A stretch of 64,000 bases of DNA from Buxus sempervirens. Taxonomy: Eukaryota; Streptophyta; Magnoliopsida; Buxales; Buxaceae. The notes below the pieces were generated by a model that worked only from the letters and a program-made list of their open reading frames with translations, searched no databases and was not told the DNA's origin. The stretch lies in assembly GCA_947561395.2 (NCBI GenBank), contig OX387191.1, positions 35,543,439-35,607,438 on the forward strand. Direction: 5' to 3'. Positions 12,207 through 24,481 of this stretch are shown piece after piece; positions within the stretch are counted from its first letter, which is position 1, and each line of letters begins with the position of its first letter. Position numbers and translations under genes: made by a program.

Positions 12207-12354
12207 GTGTAACTGAAATTCATTTTCGGTTACACCAGAATATAACATGACCGAAATTGGATTTCGGTCATGTTATATTTTATACATAATCGAAAAGAGA
12301 TTTCGGTTATGTATAAACTGTGTTTGCCCGACCTGCATTTTCGGGCAAACACAG
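12207..12354. promoter_or_regulatory. Cluster of four strong inverted repeats (GTAACCGAAA type)
   Basis: Four consecutive dyads. 12207-12235 is 12 bp with one mismatch. 12239-12279 is a perfect 19-bp stem (AATATAACATGACCGAAAT) with a 3-base loop. 12280-12316 is 16 bp with one wobble-type mismatch and a 5-base loop. 12318-12354 is a perfect 14-bp stem (CTGTGTTTGCCCGA). This is far beyond chance. It sits at the same distance from the LTR edge as the GTATCCGGCC-type dyads in the two other E copies. Confidence 0.85.
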
Positions 12355-14093
12355 AAAACCCCATTTTTGGCATTTTTTTGAGAGGATTTGGTTTCCTGGG
12401 TTTCTGGGGATGCCCAGGGGCTATGTGGGCCCCTGTGTGGACCCACAGTGGTTCAAGGATGGAGGAATGACCCCATTTGGCCATTTTTGTGGTTTTTCCA
12501 ATCATAAAAGGGGGGGGGGGGGGGGGGGGAGAGAAGGCCCCTAGCCTTCTCTCCCTCCTTGAGCATGAGCTCAAGGGCTGGAGCAGGGACCTCAGGTGTC
12601 CCTATTCACATATCGGAGAAGACAATCCCTCTCCCCCATGAGGAGAGAAGAGGGGTAGCCTGGATGGCCCTTGTTTTGGTCCTTCCAGCCAAACCAAGCA
12701 TACATTTCATCAAGCAATTAACCCATACATCAGAAGCAAGTAAAAGGGCATGGGACATGCTATGGACAATGACTTCAAGTGAGTGTGTGTGCGTAAGCCC
12801 ACATGCCAACAAGATGAAGTTAACGGAAAGAAACCTAAACATGCTTTCTAAACTTACAAGGCATATGTAGAAGATACTTGATGCGTCCTTTACATTGTAC
12901 TCACTCATAATAGTAGGTAAACAAGGCAACATGTGGTGTGCATGGTGATCATGGAGGCAATGAGAAGGCTAGGTCATGCATGACTTGGGGATGGGGGGAA
13001 CATGCTGTTCAAAACATAAAAAGGGCTCTATCCTGGGCAAGCATGCTTCCTAGGGGCATATATATGGGCATGTGAGTGTGTGGGAGGTGCTCATTCATGC
13101 AAATGCAAGGGGGACTCCAAATATCAGTGAGCAAGCACAAAGGAAGGAGGACATGAGCACATTACTCATACTCACCCTAACACATGCCCTTGCTTTACTC
13201 TATGGCAATATGACACTTCGTGCTTTATGTGAAGAAAACAAGTAAAAAGAAGGTAAAAAAAAAGGGGGAGAGGGGAGAATGCAAAGTGTAAAAAAAAAAA
13301 AAACAATAGCAAAAGTGATGCAAAATCATGAAAAGGAGGGATGAGCATGAATATTTAAACCCACAAAAGCCTACATCTTACAAGCATGCATAGTGGTAAG
13401 TAAGGGAGCTAGATTATTAATATGGTAGCAAATTAAAAAAAAGCTATTAAGGAAGGGTTCCTTGGGGGATTAAAAGGGGGTACATGAGATTGAGAAGGAA
13501 GGAGGGAACATGCTCCCCCCACTCGAATGAAGAAGAAGTTAAAGAACATCAAAAGAGCATAAGCATTAAAGACTATGAAAAACATGTTAAAAGACACTCA
13601 TCCTCCCCTTTTTGTAGGCCAAACTCATCTCCCCTTACCATGGGAGTTTAACCACTTGACAAAGATGCGGAAATAGGCACTATTGTGAAGAAAACACATA
13701 CTTGAAGATGGGGGGAACAGTAGGCAAAGTACTCAAGAATCTCACATACTCAAAACCATTCCATTTTCATATATGTTAAACTAAACGTGGTGGGAATGCT
13801 TACCTTGGGGTCTAAAACTCCTTTTGAAGTGTGTTGAGGCCCCTTGAGCTGAAAACAGCAACTAGAGCACCTTCTTTTGCTCCACACCAGCTCCTCAAGC
13901 TTCTTCCAAGGTTCAAAAATGAAGGAGAAGGAGAGAGGAGGGGGGTTTGGAGGTGACTTGCATGGTTAAGGAGGGAATGGGATGGTGCACAGGAGGGTTT
14001 CGTACAAGGGGAGAGGGGGGAGAAAGGTTAGATCCAGCAACCCTTGGTAAGGGGGCTGCTGCCCCCTTTTATAGACAAAAAGTGGGATTTTAT

Positions 14094-14300
14094 GTGTAAC
14101 CGAAATTACAATTTCAGTTGTACCATATTTATGTGTAACCAAAAATTAATTTCTGTTACACCTATTTTGAAATTGCAATCATCAATTTGCAGGTACGGGA
14201 GCAAAGAATCTGACACAAAATCTAGGATTTTACTTTATGAGCTGAAATTTAATTTCAGTAATACACATTTTGTGTATAACCGAAATTGAATTTTGGTTAT
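14094..14300. promoter_or_regulatory. Second dyad cluster of the E-family LTR
   Basis: Inverted repeats of the same GTAACCGAAAT type, including CTGAAATT/AATTTCAG at 14252-14268 and ATAACCGAAATT/AATTTTGGTTAT near 14275-14299, plus two looser pairs at 14094-14163. A TATA box lies just before the cluster at 14067-14073 on the minus strand, so the dyads are upstream of that promoter. Confidence 0.65.
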
Positions 14301-14652
14301 TTTATAAAAAAAAGATTTTTTTCCTGATTTGCCCCTGGATTTGACCGATGTAACTGATTTGGCTGGGTTCTCTCTCCTAGGGAAAGAATTCGAATTTTCT
14401 TGATTTTTTATTTAATTTAATTCATAAACTCAAGATATTTTCACAAAATTAATATTTTATTCGAGATATTTTTATTTGCTGTCCTTTCCGTCCTTTTTTC
14501 GCCACGTGGCAGATTTATGCACATTCGCCACGTGGGCTGCTTTCGGCAATTCTGCCCTATTGAACTGCTCATAACTCCTCCATGTGAACCCCGATTCTGG
14601 CAAACTCAGTTGCGCTGGAACCATGTCGGAAATCTCTATCCACTGGGATGGA

Positions 14653-15142
14653 TGTAACGCCCCGAACCCTGGTCAGTGCAAACTGGCACCCGACCCGAAC
14701 CCGGTTCGCTACTGTAACAACCCGAATTTAGTTCAACAACCAAATCCGAGGTGTTACTGGCCCATATCAAATAATCATAAAAAATATACTAGACTAAAGA
14801 AATAAGTAATCCATTCAATTAAGTAACAATCAGAGTGCGGAACATGTATGTGCGGAAGTATAGTCTAAAATCCTCAAACAACTAATATAGTTAACCATCA
14901 AAATCAATCATTAAGTTTGGTAAAATAAAAGGTCACTAATCTCTCATCTCTCTAATACATCAAACCCAAATAAAATAGAATAATCTGATAAAGTAACTAA
15001 ATCCATGACAATCCACAACCTCAGACAATATCTTGGTAAAAGTAATCCTCCGGTGAATAATCAGCTATCTCTCCCTGGAAATCAATACTATGATCCCCAT
15101 CTTGCATATCAGCTGAAAAATGAAATAAAAGTAGGGTGAGAT
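14653..15142 (-). mobile_element. A-family LTR, first part (host of elements B and C)
   Basis: Starts TGTAACGCCCCGAACCC and is very similar to the first 480 bp of the solo LTR at 16459-18803. Both share GGTCAGTGCAAAC and AACCAAATCCGAGGTG. It is interrupted at 15142 by element B with TSD GAGAT (15138-15142 and 46941-46945). It resumes at 46941 and is interrupted again at 47166. The five bases before it are ATGGA; the matching copy is outside the window. Confidence 0.88.
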
Positions 15143-16458
15143 TGTGAGACATGGAAAAATCACCGAGATGATTCCTTCCGTCATCACACGGGCTCAACGA
15201 AAATGGGAGAGTCGCCACCATTCAATTTTTAGGGGTGTGAATGGACACCAAAAATATCAAAAAGAGCTAAAAGGCAAATACTAGAGTAAAATTAACTCTA
15301 CTTGAAAATAAAATCCAGAGATGGGTAAGGGGATTGGATTATGAATGGGGAAAGGTGTTAGGCACCCCCATTCACCCACACAAGGTGGTTGCCAAGTGTT
15401 GTTCATGCTAAAAAATAAGAAAGCTTGCTAAAATAATCAAAAACCTTGAAAAAGGATTAAACAAATGTATGATATTTCCACATGAGAAATCCAAATGAAT
15501 TCCAGATCCTCTTTTATGTCATTATCACTTCTGGGACATCACCATTACATGGAAATCAAAGCAAAATTTGAATAAAATTAAGTTGAGACAAATCCGGAAA
15601 ATTCGGTAAAAGCTAGAGCCATTTGTCTTGAGATCATCCAAATCAAGTTTAAATTGAATCAAACCAAATCCATTTGAAAGATTATGATAAATAGAAGACT
15701 CATGCAAATTTTCAATCAAATCCGGTTAAAATCCTAGGAGTTATGCTCCTTTGAAATCTGTTGTTGGAAATTGTTAAAAGTAATAAGTGGGAAACTTTGG
15801 AAATTCATTCGGAAAAATTGGCTCCATATAAATCCATGAAATTTGGCATGAATGAAGTATGTAGGGCCATTTTTTAAATGAAACTAGCCTCATACAAAAA
15901 TTTATTCAGATGTGCCTTGGGTGACCTCCCGAACAGGCCCCGAAGATCACAGATTAACCCAGAAATGTGCTGTTGAGCAGTTCTGAGTAAATCTATTACC
16001 CACGATACAAATGGAGTCAAAAAATTATGAAACCAACTGGATTTGAAATTAGACTTCCGAAGGAAAACACAGAAATAAAAATTACTCAGATCGGACTTAA
16101 AACGAACACATGGCGCTCAGTCAAAGTGACAGGTTCCGCAATCTGGCCTGAACTAACCTATCAACTTCGACTGAGTGGTGTCAAAAATCCCCTTCATAAA
16201 AGTTGATGAAATTTTACAGACATAAACTAGACAGCCTCGCCTTTCCTATGGCTTTAGAATTACTCCAAAATGCATCTGGATTATGAAGTTATGAGTGTCC
16301 GAAGTTAGGGTACAGCTGCTATCCGGTTCAGGCCTTTTTAAGCAAAATCAATCCAAAACGGTGATCAAGTGTGTGTGATCCGTGCAAGATGAATCAAAAT
16401 CATTTGAAAAAAATGTTTAAGAACCTTTAGGTGGAGATAGGGCACAAGGTTGGCTCAC

Positions 16459-18803
16459 TGTAAAGCCCCGAACCCGGGTCAGTGCAAACCGGCACCCAAC
16501 CCGAACCCGGATCGCTACTGTAACAACCCCAATTTAGTTCAACAACCAAATCCGAGGTGTTACTGGCCCATATCAAATACAACATCAATAACATACCAGA
16601 CCAAAGAGTTTAAAATCCATTCTCTTATTATACTATCAGAGTTGCGGAAACAAGTATGTGCGGAAGTGTAGATCAAAATCCTCAACTGAACATAGAACTT
16701 GATCATCAATCAGTAATATCAAAGTCTGGTAAAATAACTGGGTACTAACTCTCTCATCTCTCAATACATCAACCCAATGAATAATAATAGTCCAAACAAA
16801 TGTACTAAGACTATAGCATTAATCCACCTCAGACAAGATCTGGATAATAGTAATCCTCCGGTGAATACTCAGCTATCTCTCCCTGGAAGTCTAAGAGATC
16901 CCCCTCTCGCGTATCAGCTGAAAAAATGGAATAAAAGTAGGGTGAGATACGAATATCCCAGTAGGTAACACATGCATGATTAAACAGTTAATATAAGTAA
17001 AGTAACAGTTCATGCACGATTAAGCAACATCGACTAATCAGGCTCGCATAATCATTTATACCATTCATGAACACAAAACAGTTTGATAAACAGTTCTAGA
17101 AATGAATTTCAGCAAGTTTTAATAGAAGAATACAATAGTCAAATCAGTAACATAATTCACACATTGCCAGGATGTACTAAGCAGTCACATCCGACCAATA
17201 TCTCAATCACATGCCTTCCGCACGTGTACAATAATAATACCAAGTGTTGTGATTTCAGTGTCATTGTAGGACTCACAAAGATAGATAAACCTTTTGAGAT
17301 GATTCTCAACCAATTGCTATACCACCGTGCGACTTAGGAGCGATGCTACTAATGATACTCAAGCCTCATGCAGCGCAGCTTAGACAAGAGTCGTAGTCAC
17401 CGACTTATTGCACACGTACCCATCAGAGTTGGCATGTCCCACCAGCATGTAACACCAGAATCAATACATGGAGATGGTCGCTTATCCACATGTACAGGGA
17501 ATCACCAGCGGCTCACCGGGGTGTCCTTCCAGACATAGGACCTTCCCAGACAAACTAACTTGCAAAGGAAGCGCGTCGCATATAGGAGTAACTCAACCCA
17601 AATGACATATCCCTCAGCTATCTAGCCATGACTATGGATCCATAACCAGCTATGCCCACTAGACTCCAAGAATTCCCTAAAGTATCATATCTCTATAAGG
17701 TTTGGTGCCTAGCGGCATATAATGTTTATATCTGTACATTTACTTCAATATTCGTTCATCTGAATTCTGAATTCTCTTTAGAGTGTATTCTGATTTATAA
17801 TGTCATTTAGAGGTGTTTTGATAATCAAAGTGTAGTTAGGCTTTTCCAAAATCACATTTCTCAATTACCTTTGAAACTCGGCAACTAATGTCCTAAATAT
17901 CTCCCTAATTTATTTTTCTGTAAAACAGGGGTTTAGATAGTTTATTTTGGTCTTAAAATACCTTAATTAATCATTAAAATTGTCTAAAAATAGTTTAGAA
18001 TTGAATTAGGTTCGAAATTATGAAAATCTGGAATTTCTGCTTAGAGCGCTTAGGATCGCTCAGGATCGCCCTGGTGGTCTCTAGTCAGCGGTAGTTCAAT
18101 TTCGAGCACCCGCGGTCCGTCGTCTCGCGGTCTCCGGCGTCCTAAATTTTATAACCAGCGCCGATGATCGCCGAGAACAGTCGAGGTCGGCGGTCATACA
18201 AAATCGAGCAGAAACAGTTCTAAATCATGATTTTTCTCGTCTAAACTCATTCTAATGTATTTATAACATGCTTATCTAGCTAAATACACCAATACATATA
18301 ATAGAAACATGCATTTGCGAGTAAACGAAGGAAAATCCAATTTCTGAAAGCAAAACGGTGTCACCTACCTCTTATTCGTGCGTTCCTCTTCTTCTCTTCT
18401 GAACAGCAACCCTCCAATCTCTCTACGGTTGCAACGCAACACTCAGAGCAAGGTAACCTGGTCTTCCTCCCTTCTTCTTCTTCTCTTCTCGGTCGCTCAA
18501 CGTTCGTCGCTTGCGGCTGAATGATACGAGCAACAAAACGAAGTATACGATTTAGGTTAAGTATATACCTATATATACTTTTTGATCCCATGCATCTCCC
18601 ATGCAAACTCTCCTATACACCTTGCCCAATTAGAATACATACCTCGATATCTCACGATCGGACGGTCAGATCTGCATATAATTCTGGATCTCCGCTAAAT
18701 TGATCACCCCTTACAATAATAAAATATTCCCATCAATCATAACCCTCGGTAATATTATTTACTATTTTAATTTATTATTTAAGGAAAAATTCGGGGTTTT
18801 ACA
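16459..18803 (-). mobile_element. A-family solo LTR (2345 bp) inside the element B LTR, TSD CTCAC
   Basis: Starts TGTAAAGCCCCGAACCC, ends CGGGGTTTTACA, and is flanked by CTCAC at 16454-16458 and 18804-18808. The undisturbed element B LTR at 46037-46080 reads straight through the insertion point, which confirms an empty site. A GC-rich region at 18040-18200 corresponds in position to the GC-rich dyads of the A copy at 898-3260. No internal region and no coding sequence. It postdates element B, although the same family also provides the LTR into which B inserted, so family A was active both before and after B. Confidence 0.93.
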
Positions 18804-19697
18804 CTCACCATCCTCTCCGATTGGAGAGAATATACCAAAAACCTTAAAATTGTGCAAAACGCCCAAACCGAGAGGTTAGACCATGAGGTCTTCAATACTT
18901 GCTTGAAATTAACTTGAAAATCATTGAGATATATCCCAAAATTGCTTGGGGCTATTTATTTTAGATCTATCACAATGAATGCAATAGATTCGAAATACAA
19001 GCCGATTCCGAAAAAAACAAGTGCAGTATGTGTATATGTGTAAAAATCCACTCTTCATCAATATAACAACATATGGCATTCAATCAAATGGGGTTCTAAA
19101 CAACCTAGGGTTCCGTTCCATTCTCGTTTCTCTTAGTTCTCTCTCCCCGTTTAACGGTTTTTCGAGATAATCTTGGGGTACTTTGAATATGAAACGGTTT
19201 TCATAGAATCAAAAGGCTTTTCAACAAGGTTCTAACACTAAGAATCAATCCTCAGTCTCGTTTCCCCTAGATCCCACCTTTACGTTTTACAGCTAGGGGG
19301 AGTCTTGAGATACTTTTAGTAGAGGAAGAGTTTGCATACACAAAGATTAGGCCATTATTCTACAGAAAGGTAGAAGAAAAGAACTAACCCTAGAATGTAA
19401 AGATAGAAAAATAAAGAGGGATTTAGGCTTACCTGGGTGTTTGAAAGCAATGTGGCAACGGTTCCCTTCTTCACTCGGAGCTCTTCAATCTCCAACTTAT
19501 TGGCCATTTGCTTAAGGAGGAGCCTCCTATTTATAGGCAAAGGCTAGGGTTAGGGTTTGCATGATGCTAGACACAAAATGATGTCTAGAGTCCACCAACC
19601 TAAACCTTAAGGCTATTTCCGAGATTTCCACTCCTTTAATGAAGGATATGATGGTAAAAGATGAAAACTCTCGGAAAACCCTAATTTTGAGCAAAAA

Positions 19698-19845
19698 CCT
19701 TGTATCCGACAACTCAGATCGGATACAAGGACACCTATATGTATTCGAAATATGTCGTCGGATACGTTAATACCTGCTTGTATCCGACGAATTGTGTCGG
19801 ATATAAAAAGGTTTTCTTGTATCCGATGACTTGTGTCGGATACAA
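19698..19845. promoter_or_regulatory. Dyad cluster in the U3 of the element B 3' LTR (TATCCGAC type)
   Basis: Four inverted repeats: CCTTGTATCCGA/TCGGATACAAGG at 19698-19730 (perfect 12-bp stem), a looser one at 19742-19766, TATCCGAC/GTCGGATA at 19781-19803, and TTGTATCCGA/TCGGATACAA at 19817-19845 (perfect 10-bp stem). They lie about 100-250 bp from the LTR start, upstream of the TATA box at 19528-19535 on the minus strand. Confidence 0.85.
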
Positions 19846-19946
19846 TGAAAAATGCTTAAATCTGAATTTTTGTGCTAGTTTCAAAGGAAAGAATGATTTT
19901 TTGCTAATTATTCATCATTTTCACTGTGCAATTTGGGGTGTCTACA

Positions 19947-19962
19947 ACTGCCCCTCTTTGCG
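19947..19962 (-). promoter_or_regulatory. Polypurine tract of element B
   Basis: On the minus strand the bases just before the 3' LTR read GCAAAGAGGGGCAGT. This is a purine-rich stretch at the expected place for plus-strand priming. Confidence 0.7.
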
Positions 19963-20339
19963 GGAATTGCAGAGCAATGAGCTGCAAAGATTAGACAAGC
20001 CCAAATTGCGCTTTCTTGACCATGATTTTCTTGGTTCAATTTAATTTTGCAAAATAATTTTGGGTGAAGATTTGCCAAAAAGCCCTAACTTTAAGGGGGC
20101 ATTTCTCCAAGATGTCTTAAATTCCACTAAGCTCTTGTGGCTATGAAGTGGATTTTAAGCCCAAAATAAGATTTTTGAAAACTGATTTTTTCATCAAACC
20201 AAGTTAAAAATTGAATGAATATTTTCCTTTTGACCAACACATTTCCCCAAGTTGTCCTAAATTCCATTGAGCTCTCGTGGCTATGAAGTGGATTTTAAGC
20301 CCAAAAATAGGTTTTTTTGTGAAAATAGCAGATTTTGTA

Positions 20340-20470
20340 GCACACATTTTTTTCTTTTTCTTTTTTCTTTTCCTCTTTTTTTTTCTTTTTTCTCCTTTTT
20401 TCTCTTTTTTCTTTTCTTTTTCTCTTTTTTCTTTTCTTTTTCTCTTTTTTTTTCTTTTTTTTTTCTGTTT
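20340..20470. repeat. Long T/C-rich tract (polypurine on the element's coding strand)
   Basis: About 130 bp of TTTTCTTTTTCTC-type sequence, 400-530 bp inside the 3' LTR of element B. It is purine-only over long runs on the minus strand. Open frames across it are low-complexity by-products. Confidence 0.8.
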
Positions 20471-20476
20471 TTCTTT

Positions 20477-20556
20477 TGTATCCGATGTAATTGATCGGAT
20501 AAGAAAGGCCTCATTTGTATCCTACGTGATCTATCGGATACGCTATGTTATATAAG
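20477..20556 (+). promoter_or_regulatory. Promoter-like module for the PMD-like passenger gene: two dyads plus TATA box
   Basis: TATCCGAT/ATCGGATA at 20479-20501 (perfect) and GTATCCTA/TCGGATAC at 20517-20541 (one mismatch) are followed by TATATAA at 20549-20555. The dyads are the same motif as in the LTR U3. The downstream region (20580-21840) is pyrimidine-rich with no long frame and looks like a 5' UTR with an intron ending at CTGTAG just before the ATG. Promoter function is inferred from layout. Confidence 0.6.
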
Positions 20557-21844
20557 TCGCGCGCGACCGCGACTCTTCCCCTTCCTTTCTTCTTCTCCGA
20601 TTGCAAACCCTGGACACAGGCGAGAGCTCGATCCTCTCTTCTTCTCCAACGGCTTCCGGCGACTCTCATTGCTTCTGGCGAACTTCCATTGACTCCAGTG
20701 ACACTCCGGTGATCGCCCACTCTCTGCTGCGACCGAGCCCTAGTTCTCATTTTGGGGCTTTCGTCCTAACTCCTAATTTCAAGTGATTTTCTCACTGTTT
20801 GTCTGCAATTCTCGAATTCCGGTCATCTCATGGTGACTTCCAGCGACTGTACTTCCGGCGGCCATTCCTATTTGCTGTTTTTGCCGCAACCTACCTTGGG
20901 TGGCTCGTTTGACTCTTGACGGTAACAACCATTCTCCATTTCAGGTAGTTTCTTACTCTTAAATTTCTGCAAGACTTGAATTCGGCATGGGCATGGATTT
21001 TTTCCTTCACCAAATTTTTTGCAATTGCTGGTATAATCACATGTCTTAAATTTGAATGATTCTAAGCCTTGCATATGATGCTTTAAGTGCCATGGATGCT
21101 CTTATCAAATACTGCATTTGGTATTTTTTTTCAGAAAATTCCCAGTCTACTCTCTTATTGCTGTATTTTGATGTTTGCCGAAACAAACTTACATCCTGAT
21201 GTAGTACCACACATGCATCCTCACGAATTCCTTAATCCATGCAATTGTTGCTTCGATTGCCGTGGACTTAGGACCCCTTTATGCCACATTCCTTTTGCTT
21301 CTGTGATTGCATGTTTGCTGTGTGTACCCCTGTTGTATATATTTTTTCTTGATTTTCTAATTACCATTTCCTGATCTGTAATTCCCTGAGGCTGATTGCC
21401 TGCTGGTGACATTTTCCACTAACTTGCATGATTTTCCACTGCTTTTGCATTGCCGGTGGTGAATGCTCATGGCATGATTTTCAGATTTTGCCAAGGCTTT
21501 TAATTATTGATGGTGGACTGCTCGCTTTTAATTTCATCACCATACCCTATTGTGAATTTTTCCCAATTCATCTTCCCAACATGTCTTGCCAATTCGAATT
21601 TCTGCGGCTCTGTCTGCAATTCCTGTTTTGATCCTTTGGCCCTTGATTTTCCCATTTTGTCTTTATTCTGCCTTCATGAATATATCCTGAAATCACATCA
21701 AATTAAGAAGATTAAATCTCGCAGGTATTCTTATGATCAGAAAATATTAGAAATTATAACACCTAGGGGTTGAAATCTAAATTTCTGATAAATCTTTGAA
21801 CATTAAACAGAAACTTAAAATACTGCCCTGTTGTCTGTAGATGG
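20557..21844 (+). other. Putative 5' untranslated/intron region of the PMD-like passenger gene
   Basis: About 1.3 kb without a credible coding sequence, between a TATA box (20549-20555) and the copy of GATGG at 21840-21844 where an E-family LTR inserted. It has several TTGCAG and TTTCAG words. The sequence CTGTAG immediately before the duplicated ATGG looks like a splice acceptor. The small frames here have no recognisable product. Confidence 0.4.
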
Positions 21845-22942
21845 TGTGCGCATGGGAAATCGCACGGCGGGGCGCACGGATTCTCGTGCTTGCCTCCGGG
21901 AGGGTAAAACGGTAATTTGGAGTCGCCACCGCCTGATAGGGTGCAGGCGGACACCTGGGTGCCTAAGTTGGTCTATTGGGCTAGTCTGCGGCTTGGTATT
22001 TTAAGTAAGATCTCAGTTACGGTCCGAGGAAGTCCGTAGACACCCTGGCCCGCCCCCGTATGTTGACGGGTCCCATAGGTTTCCCTGGTTTGAGTCAACT
22101 TTGGTCTCTCACTCACCCTATTCCTATTCAAGCATTCAATTTGGTTAAGTCTGGTGGGACTACCTGAGTGGTGTGGGTCCCTTTAATTGCTTTTATCTTG
22201 CTTAATTTAAGTGATCCGAGTCTGAGTGGGCAGACCCCGTTGGAAGACCCACGGTGTCCTTGGTGGGCTTGGTTAAGCCCACATGCCTCTGGTGGGCCTC
22301 CATCTAAGCCTGGGAGGCCCTTTGGGCCTAGGTGAAGTGAGTTGATTTTATATTAAGGTTCCATTTAAAGATTTAAGTGATTTCCATGCAAAAGGTGGGC
22401 CTGCGTTGGTTTGCGGGCCCCTGGGTGGGCAACACAAGTGTTGCCAAGTATTATTACTTTATCTTTGATATAATGTTCCGAAGTGGGCTGGATACTGGGC
22501 TTGGGGCTCGTAGTTCAGATTTGGGCTTGAAAGCCCAGGTTCCTTAAGGTTTAGGGTTCGTACCCTTCCTTAGTTAAATTAGTGGGCTTTGGCGGGCCCG
22601 ATAGGCCCTAGCCCTGGGTCTTGGCCAAACCATGCAATTCAAACATGTCATTCCACAAATCTGGTTCGGACGGGCCGCATTGGGTTTGGTCCGCCTGGCT
22701 TGATCAATTGATTTTGTTTTACTTGCTTATTTGCTTGCTGTACCGTTTATTGGGCTTGGCGGGCCTCGTTGGAAGGCCCACTAATGTTTCGAGTTGGACC
22801 GGCGGTCCATGTCCCATGTTGGGTTTCTGAGTGACCCGGAAAACCTATTGGTTCAATTGGTTTTGTTGAAAATAACATAAAAATTCAGCAAGACAAAGGA
22901 CAAACAAAAATTGCATTTCTTCGGCTACACTCTTATTTTAAT

Positions 22943-23011
22943 GTATTCGACCATCATGGTCGGATACAAACTGGCCACGGGTGATCCTACCTGAGTTGTC
23001 GGATCACCCTC
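22943..23011. promoter_or_regulatory. Dyad pair in the outer E solo LTR
   Basis: GTATTCGACC/GGTCGGATAC at 22943-22967 (one wobble-type mismatch) and GGGTGATCCTAC/GTCGGATCACCC at 22979-23009 (one mismatch). They are the counterparts of 25581-25646 in the inner copy. Confidence 0.75.
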
Positions 23012-24450
23012 AACTGGATCTTTTCGGGGTTTTGGCCTTGGGGTGGCTCTCATGGATTACCTAGGGACTTATACAAGTTGTGTGGGCCCTTGGAAGGCCC
23101 ACATTGGTTCAGGTGAAGCCATCTTGTTTCTCCTTTGGGACTTTCAAAACTAAACCCAAAAGGGGGATGGGTGGAGGCCTCCTCTTCCCTTTCTCCTGTA
23201 CTAAGACCAGCACATAAACAGGGATCAAGCATCCCTGTTTTGGGTATCTCATGATAAAAAAAAGAAACAACAATCAAACCACAAGAGAAATAGAATAGAG
23301 AAACATGCCTTCTAGGATGAGTTTCTTATCAAGATGCATGTGTGTGTTTGTTGTGTTTAAGGGTAAAAAAAACTTCATCTATATTTGAAAATCACATCAA
23401 GGAATGACACACATGAAGAGCCTAGACATGCTTCTAATGGATAAAGAAATAAACATGGTGTAGGACATGCACCAAAATAAGTAAAAGTGACCTCATGAGG
23501 CCATAATTGGTGATTTAAAAGAGGTAAAAACCATAGCAAATCAATCATGCAAGACGGTGGATGAGGCCTAATCATATAGTAACATCACATATGCCTTAAA
23601 TGATGAAGAATGAGGGGATAGCTATATGCATATTTACAACCAATCATGCTCATGTAGGTTAGAATAACAAGACAAAAATTCAGCATGCTCCACACCTTAA
23701 TCTAACCTACTTAATTAACAAGAAAGTGATCCAAAGAAAGGATGGGAAGGGGGATCACATGAGGGTTACATGAGATAAAATTAAAGGGGAACACCCTCCC
23801 CCATCAAATAAGAGAACAATACCATTTACATTAGATGAAAACAGTAATTTTAAAATACCTAAAACCAACTAAAAAAGGGGCTCTCATCCTCCCTTTAGTT
23901 CAACCGAAATACCCATCTTACCTTAGGGGAACAACACCCTTGTGATGGTGTAAAACAAATGATGAAAATAAGGAAAGCAAGCATGAACCTACCCCCCAAC
24001 AGCAGGTATACAACATCATGAAATCCAATATACTTCAAATCATGTCATATTCAAATATGTTAAACAAAACAACATGGAGAGCTCACCTTGGGGTTTCAAC
24101 CCTTATAAAATGTGTGTGGAGCCTCCTTGGAGTTTGGACGGCTGCTGGAGCTTCCTTCTTCACCACCAACAGCAGCTCTTCCTCCTCTTGCTTGGGTGAG
24201 AATGAAGAAGAAGAGAAAAAGAAGGAAGGTAGACTGGTATTAAGAGGGTATTTGGGAGGTATGAGGGCAAAGAGAGGTGAAGGGAAGAGAGGTTCCAATG
24301 GGGAGGGTTGTGGGGTGAGCTTGGGAGAGATGGGAGAGGGAGATGGGAGTTGTGGGAGAGCAGGAAAAAATGAGCTCCAACCCCCTTTCATACGTATGGG
24401 GCTTGGGGTTTTTCTTATGGGTGGATGATGAATGGGTGCATGATGTTCAT

Positions 24451-24481
<31 letters not shown>

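Larger units (their letters stand above)
11135..14652 (-). mobile_element. E-family LTR, interrupted at 14652 by an A-family LTR
   Basis: Starts TGTGCGTGCG and shares with the E copies at 21845 and 24539 the block GGAGTCGCCA and then GGCTTGAGATTCTA. It ends abruptly at 14652, where an A-family LTR begins. By comparison with the other E copies, some 260-290 bp of its end is missing and should lie beyond the right edge. A minus-strand TATA box (TTTTATA on plus) lies at 14067-14073, and a G-run near 12510-12530. No coding sequence over 3.5 kb. Two dyad clusters lie at 12207-12354 and 14094-14300. The likely TSD CCCTT (11130-11134) has its partner outside the window. Confidence 0.8.
15143..19946 (-). 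repeat. Element B 3' LTR (interrupted by an A solo LTR)
   Basis: Plus-strand edges are TGTGAGACATGG at 15143 and GGGGTGTCTACA at 19946. The LTR is 2454 bp after removing the A solo LTR and its duplicated CTCAC. The partner at 44734-46940 is 2207 bp; the difference is mostly one block of about 240 bp near 19165-19400. A minus-strand TATA box (TATTTATA on plus) lies at 19528-19535, and a dyad cluster lies upstream of it at 19698-19845. A second copy of the primer-site core (GAGTCGCCA on plus) lies inside the LTR at 15209-15217. Confidence 0.92.

Noticed and set aside
12905-14040. Possible exons of a host gene in the E-family LTR
   Set aside because: The stretch is A-rich, has no long frame, and aligns by eye with non-coding parts of the other E copies.
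20277-20555. Phe/Ser/Leu-rich open frames on plus and a Lys-rich frame on minus
   Set aside because: Low-complexity translation of the T/C tract.
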